This document shows positions 22,883 to 36,300 of a DNA stretch of 64,000 nt, piece after piece. The notes below the pieces were generated by a model. It was given only the letters and a program-made list of their open reading frames with translations, did no database searches and was not told the origin of the DNA. Made by a program: the position numbers and the translations under genes. Position 1 is the stretch's first letter. Each line of letters opens with the position of its first letter. The stretch is from Blastomussa wellsi (taxonomy: Eukaryota > Cnidaria > Anthozoa > Scleractinia > Plerogyridae), in assembly GCA_947652115.1 (NCBI GenBank), contig OX393572.1:1464102-1528101 (forward strand). Reading direction: 5' to 3'.

Positions 22883-25800
22883 ATGAAGCCGTATACATTT
22901 TATGACGTGTTACACAAAGTACAGGTTAGCGTGTCAGTGTGTTTGTTTTCTCCAATTCTGAAGGTTTAGGAAAATGTACGCTTAGAAAATTGTATTTTTG
23001 ACAACTTAACGAGGCATTTTCAGATATTTGCGGAAATACTAACATTCATGGATGACTTTTCGCCTAAGAGAGTAAGTACAGACTTGAACACAGCTAGTTG
23101 CGAACGGATATATATTCATGGTACTGTCTTCGCTTGACAACGCGGGGCTAGTTTCAAGTCAAAACCCAAGCTCAGCTTTATAATTTATAAGCTTAACTTA
23201 TATTTAAGACATAAGCTTATTTCATTCATAGAGTATTGCTATTTGATAATTCTTGTAATGATGTGCTTTCGAAATATGAAAAACAAAAGAAATAGTCAAA
23301 GAAAAAAGTTCAGAAATTTATTAAAAATAAGCTAAGGAAGATAATTCAGCTTTATATTTTGAAGGTTAACTAATTCATAGCTTAATTATTGCCTTAGCTA
23401 TCATTCATTCAAAGGTGTAATGCAGTATAAGATCAAAGATTTTTCCACATAACTTTACCTTGAATAGATAACATTGAATAGAGGGGGTAAGTTTTTAAGA
23501 AACTGTGGTGCTGTGTCGGTGGGAAGTATAACAAATGAAATATAATTTGGTGTTATCAACTGGGTTGACAATGCGATTCGCTCCGACGAAGGTTTAACGC
23601 TGTAAACATCAGCTCTCGAATCTCTTTACGGTGGCCAATTCGCATTGTCAACCCAGTTGATAAAACCAAATTATATAATTTATACAACATTGAGATTTAT
23701 AAGATTGAATTAGAATTCTATTCAAATTTGATTGGAGCTTAGGGTACAGTATCTTGAACAAAAACCATCAGACAAATGTTATCTGCATTTATGGGAAATT
23801 AGCGTGAAAGAAATGGCCTGCACAAATCTTCTTCAAAAATAACTACCTTGTATGGATCCCATGTTTTTGTTTGAGTTGTTCTACAAAGATTAATGCAGCT
23901 TAATGATATGAAGATTTGGTCAAGGGGTGTTAATCATATTCTAACACTTTCAATTTGAACTCTATTATAATTTATATTCATTCATATCAGCTTATAAGAA
24001 AAACAACAATTTGTGAACATGTGTGCATTTATTTGAGAAAGTAGGTAAAAAATATGCGTGGAGGACAGTTTAGGTCAATCAGACAAGTTCTAAATAAATA
24101 AAAATAATGTAACTGACAATAATTATAATTTTAATGACATGTTGTGTTTTAAAGCTTTTTTGAATTCTTTGAATAGAGATGTCTAACATTTGCATAAAAT
24201 GAACATCTTTAATTTTTTTAGTAAATCAGAGTACACAAATAAGCAATATTTTAATTTTCTCATGGATGGTAAGATTTGGCCTATAGAGGTTGCTGAGCGA
24301 GAAAGGTTTGGTTATAAGTTTAGTTCTTTAATTTTGTTTGGAGATGGTGTAAACTTAATAATTATTATTAGTAACAGTGAGTGTACGTTCATCTAGAAAG
24401 GTGATGAAAGTATGAAACAAGTCTAGAAAAAGTACATTTCTCTAAGTCATGCATGTCGGTATTGGTACTGCCTCATGTTTGTAGAATTTATTTCAACAGG
24501 GCATTGATGATTTTTATTGTGTTTAGGATATTGCATTATGTTTTTATGGTACAAGTAAAACTGAGCTCAATTTGGTGAGGGATTTGCCTTTTTTAAAATG
24601 ATTTGAGTTAGCAGACGCAGATTAATTTCTCAAATTGCCACCAGTTTATGTTTGCATGGCAATATCTTTGTCTTTTGTATCATTTTTATTCTGTAAGCAG
24701 TTGGCTGATGCTTTGTCAAATACTTATATTTTGTACTCTTTTAGAAGTTTCTTGAAATCAGGATTATAGTAAATGGATATTATTTGCAGAACATTTTTCT
24801 GATTATTTGAACAGATCTCAGTACACCACACCACAGCATATGTAACATGCAGTCAATTTCCACTAGACACCCTTTTCAACTCTCTTTTGTCACTCTTTCA
24901 TTCTACATAGGAGAGTTAGCGGGATTCAGCAACTAAGCGAGTGGACAGATATTCTTTCACATGAACTTCACTCTTCTTCTCCCTCCGATAAAAATTCCTT
25001 TCAACCTAATCCACACGAAAAGGAGATATTATTAAAGACAAACACAGACATGGCAAAGGTATATAAAACATGTGCAATGGAAATCCATAAATCCAGCTTT
25101 CTATGAGCAGTGGAGTTTGGGAAGAGGGAGAGATTGTGCTCCACACAAGGAAAGAGATGGCAATAAGGTGGCTGGAAGATGGGATTCCACTGTATACGGA
25201 ATAAATATAATGTTATTTTTAATTACTAAACATGACCATTACTGACCAGTGAAACAAATACTGCTAAAAGTTGTCATTTTTTTTATCATAATCATGATAA
25301 TTTATTTGCAATGGTGATAAAATCAAGATTATAAAATAATTTCTTTTGGAATTTGACTATATCTGATAATTTTTTTAAATTCTCAGTCTTGAATTTGTAA
25401 ATATTAAATGATGAAATTTCTTTTTGCATGATCATCAATTATTGTTAATTCTATGGTCTTGTTAGCTTTGTTATTGTTTTTAAAAAAAGAAATTAAATTA
25501 TAACAAAATTCCCTTTTATACACATTTGCATTGTACCACATTGACTTCAGACTACAATTTACAACATGATGGTCTTTATTCCATGTTTGTGTCTCTTTAT
25601 CTGCTCTAGACTATGCTGTCTTGTTATACCTAAATCCTGGCTCTCTTGTTGCTCTTTTATCTCACTGTTTTCTGAAGGTGAATTCTTAACATTTATTGTG
25701 TTTGTTTTACTCCTGAGTAGTCATCTGATGTGAATAACACAAACACTGCTACTCGTCATTTGCTGATAGTTGATGTGCCACTTGTTCCTGTTTCTCCTGA

Positions 25801-28800
25801 TGTTGCCAGTGCAAATCTGGATTTGGTAACCTGTCTTATTCCTAACCTTAGCTGCTTTTAACTTTCCACCATCTCCTTGATTCCAGATCTTACAATGCTT
25901 ATAAATTGTCTTTCTGTACAAATTTATTAGTAGCAAGTGCTAATTTTTAATTTAATTAACATTTTATGCCCGTCAATAAATTCCTCTCATTGCTGTCAGC
26001 TACTTCTTTTGATTTTTTCCATCTGGATAATACAAATAAACTATATTTAAGACACTTTTTCTGCTATAAAATTAATAGTTTTGAAACTATTAAATAATGG
26101 AGTAAATTAAAAACAATTGTTTATAAAAACAATAACGCTAAATTATTAAATTTTAAAATTCATTCAACCTTGTTTGAACTTAGAAATTACAGCTAATTTA
26201 AATCATCAATAAAATAATAATAATTAAGTAATAGCTGCAATGCTGACTAGGCTCATCACCCACCAATATTAACTTGGAAGGTGCATTTCTATACCCCCTG
26301 TTGATAATATTTATTTAGTAGGTCTATATTCAGATTGAATGGTGCATAATTTGCCAACTAACTTAAAATAATATGTGTAATAATTTATTTAATATGTGAT
26401 TTCCATCTCCATGGGTTTCAAATGGTCTTTCATGGCACTATTTAATTTCCATTTTCTTTCATATCTTCTGGTATATCTCAGATATGAGAGTAAAGTATTG
26501 CTCTCTAGTGGCACATTTGGCCGGAGTGTAGACAGGGTTTGTACGGGTCCTGGAAAGTCTTGGAATTTTATTATGGCATTTTCCAGGACTGGAAAGTCCT
26601 GGAAATCTGTTAAACTCAAGAAATGAATTTTTCTGAACTAACTTTATAAGAAATGCGAGCCTTACAGTTGGGAGAATTTATATCGGGATCTTGGAAGAAA
26701 AAGGGTTTAATGTGAATTTTGGAGTCCTGGAAAATTCGATATGAGTCCTGGAAAAGGCCTGGAAAAGTCCTGGAAATTTGTCTGTGAAAAGGGGTACGAA
26801 CCCTGTGTAGAGAGGCGCTATGAGAGGGGCACATCACAGTGCCCCAGCGAGAGCGTGAATACAGACTGCCTCATTCAGAGTCCATGCATCTCAAACCACT
26901 AAGTCCCTGTGCCTCTGTGCTGTCAGCAAGAGGTTATGTAAACACATCAGAGCAGGATCCCTTTCCTGTAATCACACAAGTATGTGTGATGCACTGTCAA
27001 TCCTCCAGCTACTTTGAAACAAAGAATTCCGAAATGTTGACGTGTTGCGAATGAGAGCCGTCTTCTTCTTTCAACACTCTCTTAAATGTTTGCAACGTAA
27101 TTGGGTCATGACATTTACCATTATGGTGCAGTTCACTTCACTAGTAAGCCCTGCAGTTCTGTAGAGTTACCTTACTTCAATGCTATACCTTTGATTATGA
27201 GTTTACGGACAGCAGGGAATGGAAAATTCAATTTTGCATAGCCAATCAGTATGTGTTAGCAGGAAATGACATGTGTATTTTGAATTGTATTAAGTGGCTC
27301 ACAGTTACTGTACCGGTATATTTTGTCAAATTTAAAATGCTATATTTAAACAGGAAGTCAGGCAAGGAAGACGAGCAGCTCAGAATGCTCAATCCCAGCT
27401 AGATGCTGAGGAGGATATACTGGATGCGGCTCTTGGAGAAACAGCAGAGATAGACAACAACGATGCTGCTGCTTCTACAGACCTTGAGCAGGTACAAGGC
27501 AGCCAGACATTTGGTGCACTAAAAATACTTCTGGTAGAGGAAGAAAGTGGGAAAAATGTCATTTGCACCACACTGATGTGGTGTTTGCAAATTAGGGGTA
27601 CTTTTCAAATTTTCGTCTGTCTAAGTTTTGAGTTGAGTCTTGTTTTGATTTTCAATTCTTCATTCGAAAGTGGATTATTGAAACCAGTAGTAAAATCAAG
27701 TTTATAATCATGATGAAGTTAGTAATTATTCACCCTTGATGGGAGCACTTGACCTGACTGTAATTTTATTTGTAGCCTCCACCGAGACCATCAAGACGGC
27801 AAGGAGGGTGGGCAGATGACACGCCGAAAGAGAAAAAGAAAGGGTATGGACAAGTTAATAAAATTACATTTTGCTAGCATTGGGCCATCAAGCTTGAGCT
27901 TGTCGGGGTGACGGTCCTTAGCATGAAGTGACTAGGACTATTTCTACTCCCCCCACCCATGGATGGGATGTTTGTTAATCAGAGGACTATTCTTGGGTGG
28001 AGTGGAAGGATCCCAGGGAGGGGTACTTGGGTCACGCTTTGCTGGGTATGTGCCACTGGCCTACAGGACTCCTATCCCTTTATAGACCTCTTTAAAGTCT
28101 ATTCTTTTTGATCCCACTGCAAGCTAATTGTTAAATTATTTATAAATATTACAACAGCACTTAATACAGTCTGCACAAACCTTCTTACTGCAAATCTTCT
28201 CATTTTTAAATCGCTACTCACCAGAATTTTCTTACTGATAGAATCCCGAAAATGTGTGATGCACTGGACAATTTTCTTGCTTTCCAGTGTAAATGCAATG
28301 TTTTACATTGGCAAAAAACTTTATCGGACACTTATTCTTTCAGTTCACAGGAAAACGTTATTTGTTGACCTGAGACCATCAATTAGAACCATTGTGATTG
28401 ACTGCGTCCAATTGTTGCAGTTATGAGGAAAAAAGAAAGAAAGAGATAATCCCCTTGCCACCCTACATATACTGTTCTAATGTTTCATAATTAAATATTA
28501 ATTATTTTGTATTATTCTGTTTGGACAGGAGAAGGGGTGATGTGGAAACCTTTCAAGAAGAAGAGTGAGATTTTTACTTTTCATTTATGATTTGAAAAAC
28601 TCAACGATGATCTTTTTTTATTTGTTTGGTCAAAGGAGATCTGCAAAGGGTAGTTTTTTCCAGGAACGTAATCAATATTTACTTTCAGGACAACAGTGAT
28701 GATAATTTGACTTGTTTCGTTTTCTTTTCTTGTGTAGTGAAAGACTTAAAATGGATAACACAGTAACGCAAGACGAGGACGATGGTGGTAAGATATGAGT

Positions 28801-31423
28801 TCTTTCTTAAATAATTGAATCATCCATTAGCCTGCACTATCCATCCCAAGGGGAAATAATAAACCTAAAGGGAATCAGGGTAGTTAAGGTGGCTAAGATT
28901 CACACAGATTGCAGATAACATTCAACTCAAAGCTTTGCTACAAACTTTAAAGGGACAATGTCATGCCAGATATATCATATTTTAACAAGTATGGCCTGTA
29001 GCTTGCTGTAATCGTGCTTTATTGTCTTGCAGTAGAAGGACAAAAATGCTAAAGGTGGTGAAAGCAAAGAAATCTCAACTAAGAAGAAAAATAACTATAA
29101 AAGATTCAAAATTTCACCAGAATTTCAGCTTTGATTTCTGGACATCCTGTCCAGAAATCAATTTTGATTCATGAATTGCAATCCACTTCCATCCTTGTAT
29201 TATCCAGTACTACTTCCCCAAAACACCTGTTCTACCTTGTTCCGTGGAATCTTTTTATCAAATTTATTCGTGTATTTGGTGGCATTTGGCACAATAATAT
29301 GAAAATCAGAACATGAAAATTTCTATAATCAGCCGTAACAGTATCCCTTTAACACAGTCCCATTCTAACAGTACTCATAAAAAATAATTGCAACTCAGAT
29401 ATTCCTGTTATCCCTGACCTGGAGGATGTTCAAGAGGAGGACATGATGACGCAGATTGCAGCCCCGCCTAGGTATGTCACATTTCTGCCCCAATTCTTTT
29501 GACCAGGGAACAGGTGACCAAAACGTATCATATAAGAATTTGTATGAGACTTGGTATGGATTTATAATTTAGCTGAAAATATCTCCTTTTTCCTTTGCAA
29601 AGCTGCAGTAAATTTTAAAACCTTAGCTGGAGTCCATTTTTGGCCTTTCTTGAGCTTTTGAAAGCTGTACGCACGCTTTTCATTTCAACGGTCTATCTAC
29701 ATACTCGAATGAAAAGCTCAGGAAAGGCCAAAAATGGACTAAATCCAGGTGAGGTTTTAAACTTTATGGCAGCTTTTCAAAGGGAAAAGGAGATATTTTC
29801 AGCTAAATTAAAGTCTCATTCAAACTCTTGTAGCTGTTTATAGTACGTTTTGGCCACCTGTGTATTGGGTAGCAACAAGGATGTATTAAATACGTTGGCC
29901 GCCGGAATTGGTCCATTATAATCCAGGACCTTGCAGTAGTAGGTACGGTATGAAGTTGTTTTGGCATTACGCGCGTTGTTGGGTTCTCTATCGCTCTCAA
30001 GGGATTTTTCCAAGTTCGTGAAATTTTCTTTCCATTCGGCCTGAAGGTCGCACATACTTGACTTAACACCCAAATGGTTATTTAAATGCACATGCTGCAA
30101 AGAGGGAATAATTTATGTCAGCAGCCATACAATTCAACACTATTTCTTGTTTACATTCACAGTGTGCAAGTCAACAGGGTGGCCACGTACAAGGAACTGG
30201 ACAGCTATTTTCAGAAACAGTCAGCTCTTTTTAATGTTAACCTACTGGTGAGTAATAACCCAAGAAACAGAGGAAATTAAAGCTGCGATGGTCCAGAACA
30301 CTAGTCCAGTCCCATGGTCCAAAATTGCGGCTTCCTGGTCGCCAGTGCGACTGAAAAATTGTACTGGCGACCAGAATTTTACTACTCGTCGCCAGTGGAC
30401 GACTAACTATTTCCGAGACCACTTCACCGTGCTACGCGTGATTCGCAAATATCTTATCGTCAGATTTACGTTGACTTTGATTTTCGACCAGGGCATTTAC
30501 ACTGGCATAAAGAATTACCGAAAGGAAGAATTTTGGCGACAAATAAATGAAAGGTCAAACACTTAATTTCGGGCTCTGTCAGTTAGAGCATTCCTCGGTG
30601 AACTGCTTGTGAGTTGAGTGTGTTCACTTGCTGTATCGGGGAGACGCAGGAGAAGGCGATTTTATTACTGCAACATGACCATTTGTTGATTCCCTGGCTT
30701 GAGAACCTGCCAGACTGTAAGTTCGCGCGTATAAATCTCTTGTGATAAAAAAATATCCAGCCAAATATATATCTTCATTCACTAACGTTTGGTCTTTTTT
30801 CGTTGTATAGGATGGGGAAATTGATCTCAAACTTCTTACTAACGTTCTGTCTCCAGAAACTGAAGTGTTCGAGGTACGCATTTTAGTTGTACATTCTACA
30901 CACCTTACCACTAAAATGTTACATTTTCAGTTATTTTTTATCATTATGATTGTGGGTAGTAGGTAATTTTGTATAAAGACTGAAACCCAAGGAATGAGAG
31001 TCAATCAGTAGACGGCAAATGGCGCAGTTAGCCAATCAGAGCTCAAAGCAATCAATGCTGGCAAGGCGGGAAAATTTAAACAGCGGAATGCACGGGAAAA
31101 CGCGCAGCCGGCGTAATGCGGTTTCCGATTGTAGGTTGGTTTCGCGCCTGATTCGCTTCGATTTAGTTTTATCCAAACTGGTTATAAAGCTAAACAAGGT
31201 TAAAAGCAAATAAAACTGTTGCGTAACTCAGTCCGCAAATAACTTGTAACTTGTAACTCGCTTTAACACAAAGCCGAATTATCTCTTGCTCATGCCCTTC
31301 CATCGCTCTTTCTTGTAGGAGGACAAACGTTGGGACTGGGACCGATTATTCACTGAAGTTGCGTCCGAGCTACAGACCGAGTGGGACACGGGCAAAGAAA
31401 CAGATGAACTTGAGGAGCCTTAA
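22883..31423 (+). CDS. IFT43: IFT43, intraflagellar transport complex A subunit
   Basis: Eleven exons join in phase to 278 codons: 22883-22924, 23024-23071, 24930-25058, 27354-27491, 27776-27843, 28529-28564, 28738-28787, 29399-29471, 30163-30247, 30811-30873, 31319-31423. Conserved landmarks in vertebrate IFT43 order are QGRRAQNAQ, RQGGWADD, IPVIPDLEDVQEEDM, YKELDSYFQKQSA, DGEIDLKLLTNVLSPE and the C-terminal RWDWDRLFTEVASELQTEWD. IFT43 is a small subunit of IFT-A, which drives retrograde transport in cilia. The C-terminal two-thirds is secure. The first three exons are less so: exon 3 could instead start at 24912, and human IFT43 is shorter at the N-terminus. Introns hold a Penelope-like foldback, a hAT-like MITE and a long foldback. 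A poly-A signal AATAAA occurs at about 31922. Confidence 0.9.
23479..23678. mobile_element. Penelope-like terminal repeat in inverted-repeat form
   Basis: It starts with the same 'tagagggggtaag' edge as the other copies. After 'caactgggttgacaatgcga' it switches to the reverse complement (ttcgctccgacgaagg ... gtcaacccagttgataaaac). The hammerhead-like core here is mutated (gaaggtttaacgctgtaaac), so this copy is probably inactive. It lies in IFT43 intron 2. Confidence 0.7.
26533..26805. mobile_element. hAT-like MITE with CAGGGTTTGTAC ends
   Basis: The left end CAGGGTTTGTACGGGTCCTG and the right end GGGGTACGAACCCTG form inverted termini; both arms contain 'tcctggaaa(a)gtcctggaaa' words. TGTAGA occurs directly outside both ends (26527-26532 and 26806-26811), a likely remnant of the target duplication. 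It lies in IFT43 intron 3. Confidence 0.65.
27886..28030 (+). repeat. SINE-tail fragment
   Basis: The words 'gcatgaagtgactaggacta', 'tttctactcccccc' and 'ggatgggatg' match the family at 9396 and 40220-40120 (reverse). It is intronic in IFT43. The tail end 'gggtacttgggtcacg' resembles other dispersed DNA near 58180. Confidence 0.45.
28947..29352. mobile_element. TTAA-flanked inverted-repeat element (piggyBac-type MITE candidate)
   Basis: The left end TTAAAGGGACAATGTCATG and the right end CGTAACAGTATCCCTTTAA are imperfect reverse complements with TTAA at both extremes. TTAA is the piggyBac-type target site. A lone similar end, GACAGTGTCCCTTTAAGA, occurs near 20416-20432. It is intronic in IFT43. 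Confidence 0.5.
29510..29861. mobile_element. Long foldback element, about 350 bp
   Basis: The outer ends ACAGGTGACCAAAACGTA and TACGTTTTGGCCACCTGT are reverse complements. Matching continues inward: TTTAGCTGAAAATATCTCC with GGAGATATTTTCAGCTAAA, then GTCCATTTTTGGCCTTTC with GAAAGGCCAAAAATGGAC. Arms are about 150 bp around a short spacer. It is intronic in IFT43. Confidence 0.7.
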
Positions 31424-33316
31424 CACATAAATGAACGAAAAACTTTTTAAATTATTGAGGACGGAGAAAGGCAGAAAAATTATTTATGAATCCAGAGCCG
31501 GCAAGCGTGGAAAAATAGTCGTTTTAATCACATAGAATATTAAGGCCTAGCCCTCTCTCCTCCGCAGAGGCCTCTTTCATTTTCGGGAAGGGGAATAGGG
31601 AGAGGTGAAAAGAAAGCGCGTGGAGGCTGGGGAGAAGGGAATTCGAAGTGCGCGGGGAATGCTGGGAAGGAAGAAAACGAAAGCTCCGCTCTTCCCATCG
31701 TTCCCGCGCTGCCCGATTTTTCATTTTCCCCTTCTCCCCCTCCCCGGAGTCTCGTCAAAAACTTTGAATACGGGTAAAGAATTGTAAAATACGAAGCCAA
31801 CGTTTTCTGTCGACAAAGCATGCAGTCGTGTTTTTCAGTTTTCCGATCATTTCTCTGTAAGAGCAAGTCAAATGTACCTTACAGTCAAATGTCCAAAAAT
31901 AATATTAAATATATCGCCATCAATAAAGTGTTAAAAACATTGTGAGGTTTGTAAGTGTTGTATTAAGAAGTGATTGATAATGTTTGCGATTTTGGTGGCT
32001 TGGAAAAACTGGAAAACGCTGTTCGTTCGAGTTGTCTGATCTTTTCTGCGTTTTTTCTTCGGCTGAGCTTATGCCCTCGTCAAAAAAGAAGGTAAAGGAA
32101 TCAGGGGCCCGATGACCAATTTTCTCGAAGATGTAAAGACGGTTATTTTAGCCACAAAAACCCCTTTTTGTCCTAAGCCCGCATAACATATCACGTGATC
32201 AAGAGAGCGCCCTGGGACGGGAGATACCGGGTCGTGCTACCCTGGGTACAAGTCATGTTTCATCATCGAGTAAACAGGGAAATTTTTTTGGAACAGAAAA
32301 ATGTCTGATTTTAGCTTCTCGGTAGCAAAACTGGCCTCAGCAACAATTGTTGTCTACGCTATCAAACGCAAAGATTCTGAGAAACGCTGAAATTCATGAA
32401 TGTTTCTGCTGCATTTTCTCGTGTCACAAGCTAAATATCTCTTTCAATTTCTATTCATTGCACGATGTGACAGGCTCTCGGGGGTGGAAAGACTGAGATA
32501 CGGTCTGCGATGCAAACAAAAAACAACCTCGTCCCTTTGGCCATCTCCGCTCTCAAAATTGAGCCTTGGAAAGGTCATCTCCATTCGCCAAATTGAAACG
32601 AAAATAAATCTGAGACAAGTTATCTCGTGGTCAATTGTTGGACCATTACTGTGGATAATACAGTTTGGGGAATAAGTGTCGAAATAAGTGTCAATTTTGG
32701 CAAATTTCTGTTGAAGAACTTGCAACTCATATTATCCAATCAAAACCTAGCGCTCGCTCGCAGATACAACAACAGCAATCACGCGAGCATTCACATCATG
32801 TTGCTTAGCAACCTCAGGAACGAACATCTTGGGCCCAGTCCCGTTTTCGCCATCGACTGGCACTTGTTTCCCCGGCTGAATATGGCTCATCGATTCATGC
32901 CCCAAGCAACTATCCCACAAGCGACTGCGAGATAGGCTCGCCCGAGATTCTTCTCTTTTCTTAAGTGGCAAAGAGGCTGGCACTACTTAACATGGTCCAT
33001 TGGGCACAAAGTCAAAATTCTCTTCCAAGTCCCCAGTTTTAATTTGCTCAATTTGGTAACTACCTAATGTAACAATGTACCTATGCGGTGAAAGCGAAAC
33101 ATGTAAATAATTGTATACTATGAAAAGAATGACAAATAAAATGAAACTGATATTCGAGTTGGACTGTAAACGGAAACATTAAAAATCTACTTCTAGTAAA
33201 ATCCTCCAAGATATTTCCTTTTGATACAAATTTCAGAATTATACTAAAAACAGTTTAAATATCATTCTAGAGAGATAAAATGAGTCTTCGTATACTTAGC
33301 ACTATTTTTCATAACT
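31424..33316. other. Spacer between convergent IFT43 and DIS3L2
   Basis: No supported gene. It contains the likely IFT43 3' UTR up to AATAAA near 31922. A segment at 32868-32888 resembles one at 15200-15220 ('ctggcacttgtttccccggctgaa') and may be repeat-derived. Two open frames on opposite strands at 31524-31866 come from a GA/CT-rich low-complexity patch. Confidence 0.5.
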
Positions 33317-36300
33317 CTAATTGATAGTCTCTGATTCTATGATTACATCATCGGAATCATCCTCGGCTACGTTCGTGGCCTCATTCGGCAATATGCTTGC
33401 CTCGTCTTCTTCCGACTCGACAATGACGTCATCAGAGCCACGTGATGTGGTTTCGTCATCTTCGCAATTGCCACTCACGGGATTGCCATCATCGATTCCT
33501 TTCCACTCGGTAGTGACTTGGGAACTAGGTGAATTTTGATGCTCTTTTTCCGAATCGAAGAGTTTCTTTCGGACGTCTTCGACACTGTTTGGAGGACCAG
33601 CTTGTGCGGAGCTTGGAGAGGCTGTCTTCTTCTTGAGTGATTTATCAGCTGCTGGAGTTGACGAGATGTAGTATTCGTCTCCACACTTAAGAGAGGGAAC
33701 TAGCTTCGCCATCACCTTGAAAGGATGAGGGGTCTTCGCCTCAGACACACTTTCTGTTGTCAAAATCACTCGGACCTGATTAAAAATTTTTACGTCCTGC
33801 TCTTCTTCGTAAGTAGCATCATTTGATTTTAACTTGACGCTCCAGAGCAAACATAACTCGGCTGGTTTTCCCTTCAGGCCTTTTGTAAACGTGAAGCTTT
33901 TCACTCCGGGACAGAACTTGAAGTACACCCTCTTGACCACACCCAGTTCAGGAAGAAGGACGTCCAATGATTGATCCATTACATTCAACACCATACCGTC
34001 TTCCTCCAGAGTGCCGCTTTCACGTACGAAAATACCAAAGAACATTTCATTGCTCAGCTCACTTGCTCTCTTTGCTGCAAGCTTTCGATCATTACAATGG
34101 TCCGCTATCATGTCCGTGATAGCGGGATCTTGGTTCATCGGTTGATCTATACCGAGGCTTGCGGCCAGGAGCCTGTGCACTACTACATCCGGGTATCTTC
34201 TTATCGGGGACGTAAAGTGCGTGTATAGAGGTACGCTCAGGGCGTAGTGTCCATATTCGCCTTCCTCTACGGACCCCGTGCAAAAATACTCCGCGTTCTT
34301 CATGGGACGCATGGTAAGGTTGACCAAAACCTCGCGCTCGGGGGAACCGAGGGGAAACTGTGCGAGCGATTCATGAATGGTCTTTGATGATGTCCCGTTG
34401 AAGCTGATCCCAAATGATTTGCACAACTCGATCAGATCGTCGAGCTGTTTCTGGTGAGGTTTGGGGTGACGCCTCAACAGCGCCGTCTCGGGGTAGGCGG
34501 CATAGATGTGATGAGCCACCGCCATATTGGCTAGCAGCATGAACTCCTCAATTAGCTTGTTCGCTTCTCGCTGTTTATGCACGTGGTAACCATTGGGTAA
34601 ACCTGTTTCCTGATCCAGGTCAAACCGGATTTTCACTTGATCGAGGCGCAGCGCGCCGTTTTCAAAGCGATTGCGCCGAAGACGCACTGCGAACTTGTGA
34701 AGCTGATTCACTTGCGCGGAGATTTCCTCCACGCTCGCGCCGTCTGATATCGGTGGCAGCTCGTTCGGATTCCACTTCCGGTTTGGCTTGTCAATCATAT
34801 CTTGGGCGTGTTCGTAGGCCATCTTAATACGCGAGCGAATGATTCCTCTTCCTTTCCTCTCGTCTAATATTTCTCCTTTGTCAGACATTTTCCACACAAC
34901 GGAGAATGTCAAGCGATCTTCGCCCGGGTTCAAACTGCACAGTTCTTCGCACAAGCGACGCGGGAGCATGGGTACGACCTTCTGCACCATGTACGTTGAA
35001 GTCCCTCTTTCTGTGGCAACTTCGTCAAGTGCTGTGCCAGGTCGAACAAAAAAACTCACATCGGCGATGTGTACTCCAACTTCGAAGAGGCCATCTTGGA
35101 GTTTCTTGCAGTGAACTGCATCATCCAGATCTCTCGCTGTGAGAGGATCAATCGTAAAGACGCAATCTTGGCGGAAATCTCTTCTGTACTCCAGTTCCTT
35201 TTCGGGTATCGTCCACGGTGTTTCCTGAGGTAAACACGCCAGAGCCTCGTCAGAAAATGGCCCTGAATCGATCCCATACTCCAGGAGTATCCCTTCCGTC
35301 TCCGGTTCGATGTCACCCGCTTCGCCCAGGCTTCGCGCAATGGAGCCGACTGCGAGGAAAGAATCCTTAGAAGAAGTCTCGGGCCAGCTGACAATACGCG
35401 CCACGAGAAGCGTGTTTTCGAAGTCACGTGGTCTGTCGAAGAATCCTGGCGGACAGTTTTCGCGCGGGATGCGTATCCGTGGCAACCGACTGTCAATTGG
35501 AGAGAAAAGTCCATCAGGGCATTCTTTGGGGTGGGGGAACGGTTTAAGATGTCCAGTAGCCACACGGGAGTGCTTTTTCTCAATTATGTGCACCACCTTG
35601 GCAGCTTTTTGCATGTAACGCTCTGGAATTTCATCGTTAGTCACACTATGAGTTCTTACTGGTGTTTCAGGGGAATGTGAATTTTCCCCGTTGCTCACAG
35701 ACATGGCACTCAAATTCGATATCAAGTTTTCGTGATCTGTGCGTTCTTGCTCTGGGCCACCCAAAGTCAATCCATTGCTTTCCAATTCTTCTTTCATAAC
35801 CTTCCATTTCTCCCTGGGTAAAATTTCCAGCGCTACCACGTCGCCATTAAGCGCCCTGTTACGCCTCAACATTCCCTCTATCAGCACATCTCGCTTCATT
35901 CCTGGAACAGTGACCCAGGCCAACTCGTAGTTTCGTGGGTTTATTCTTACTACACCCTTTACAAGCTCTCCTCTCTTTAAACCAGCTGACACTTTTTCTA
36001 AAGACCAGTGTTGTTCGTAAAGCGGCCTGTGTTTGTTGCCTTTAGTCCTTAGAACTGGCGTACCGTGAGGCGAATTTTTCCTCGCAGATCTGTTTTGCGA
36101 CCTTGGAGTCGTCTGATTCACACTTCTTGTTTCTTCGCGATGACTGCTGTTTGGCGGTGTATTGCAAAGTTGGCCAGTTTCTCCGCTAACTTCAAGGCTT
36201 TCGCTATCATGATTTTTGTTCGATTTTCTTCGTCTGTGGCGCTTCCTTTTCCCACTACTCGCATTAACAGGAGTCAGCACATCTTGTCTTTCTTCGTTAT

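Noticed and set aside
31524..31866. Overlapping frames on both strands downstream of IFT43
   Set aside because: A purine/pyrimidine-biased patch; no domain and no conserved motif.
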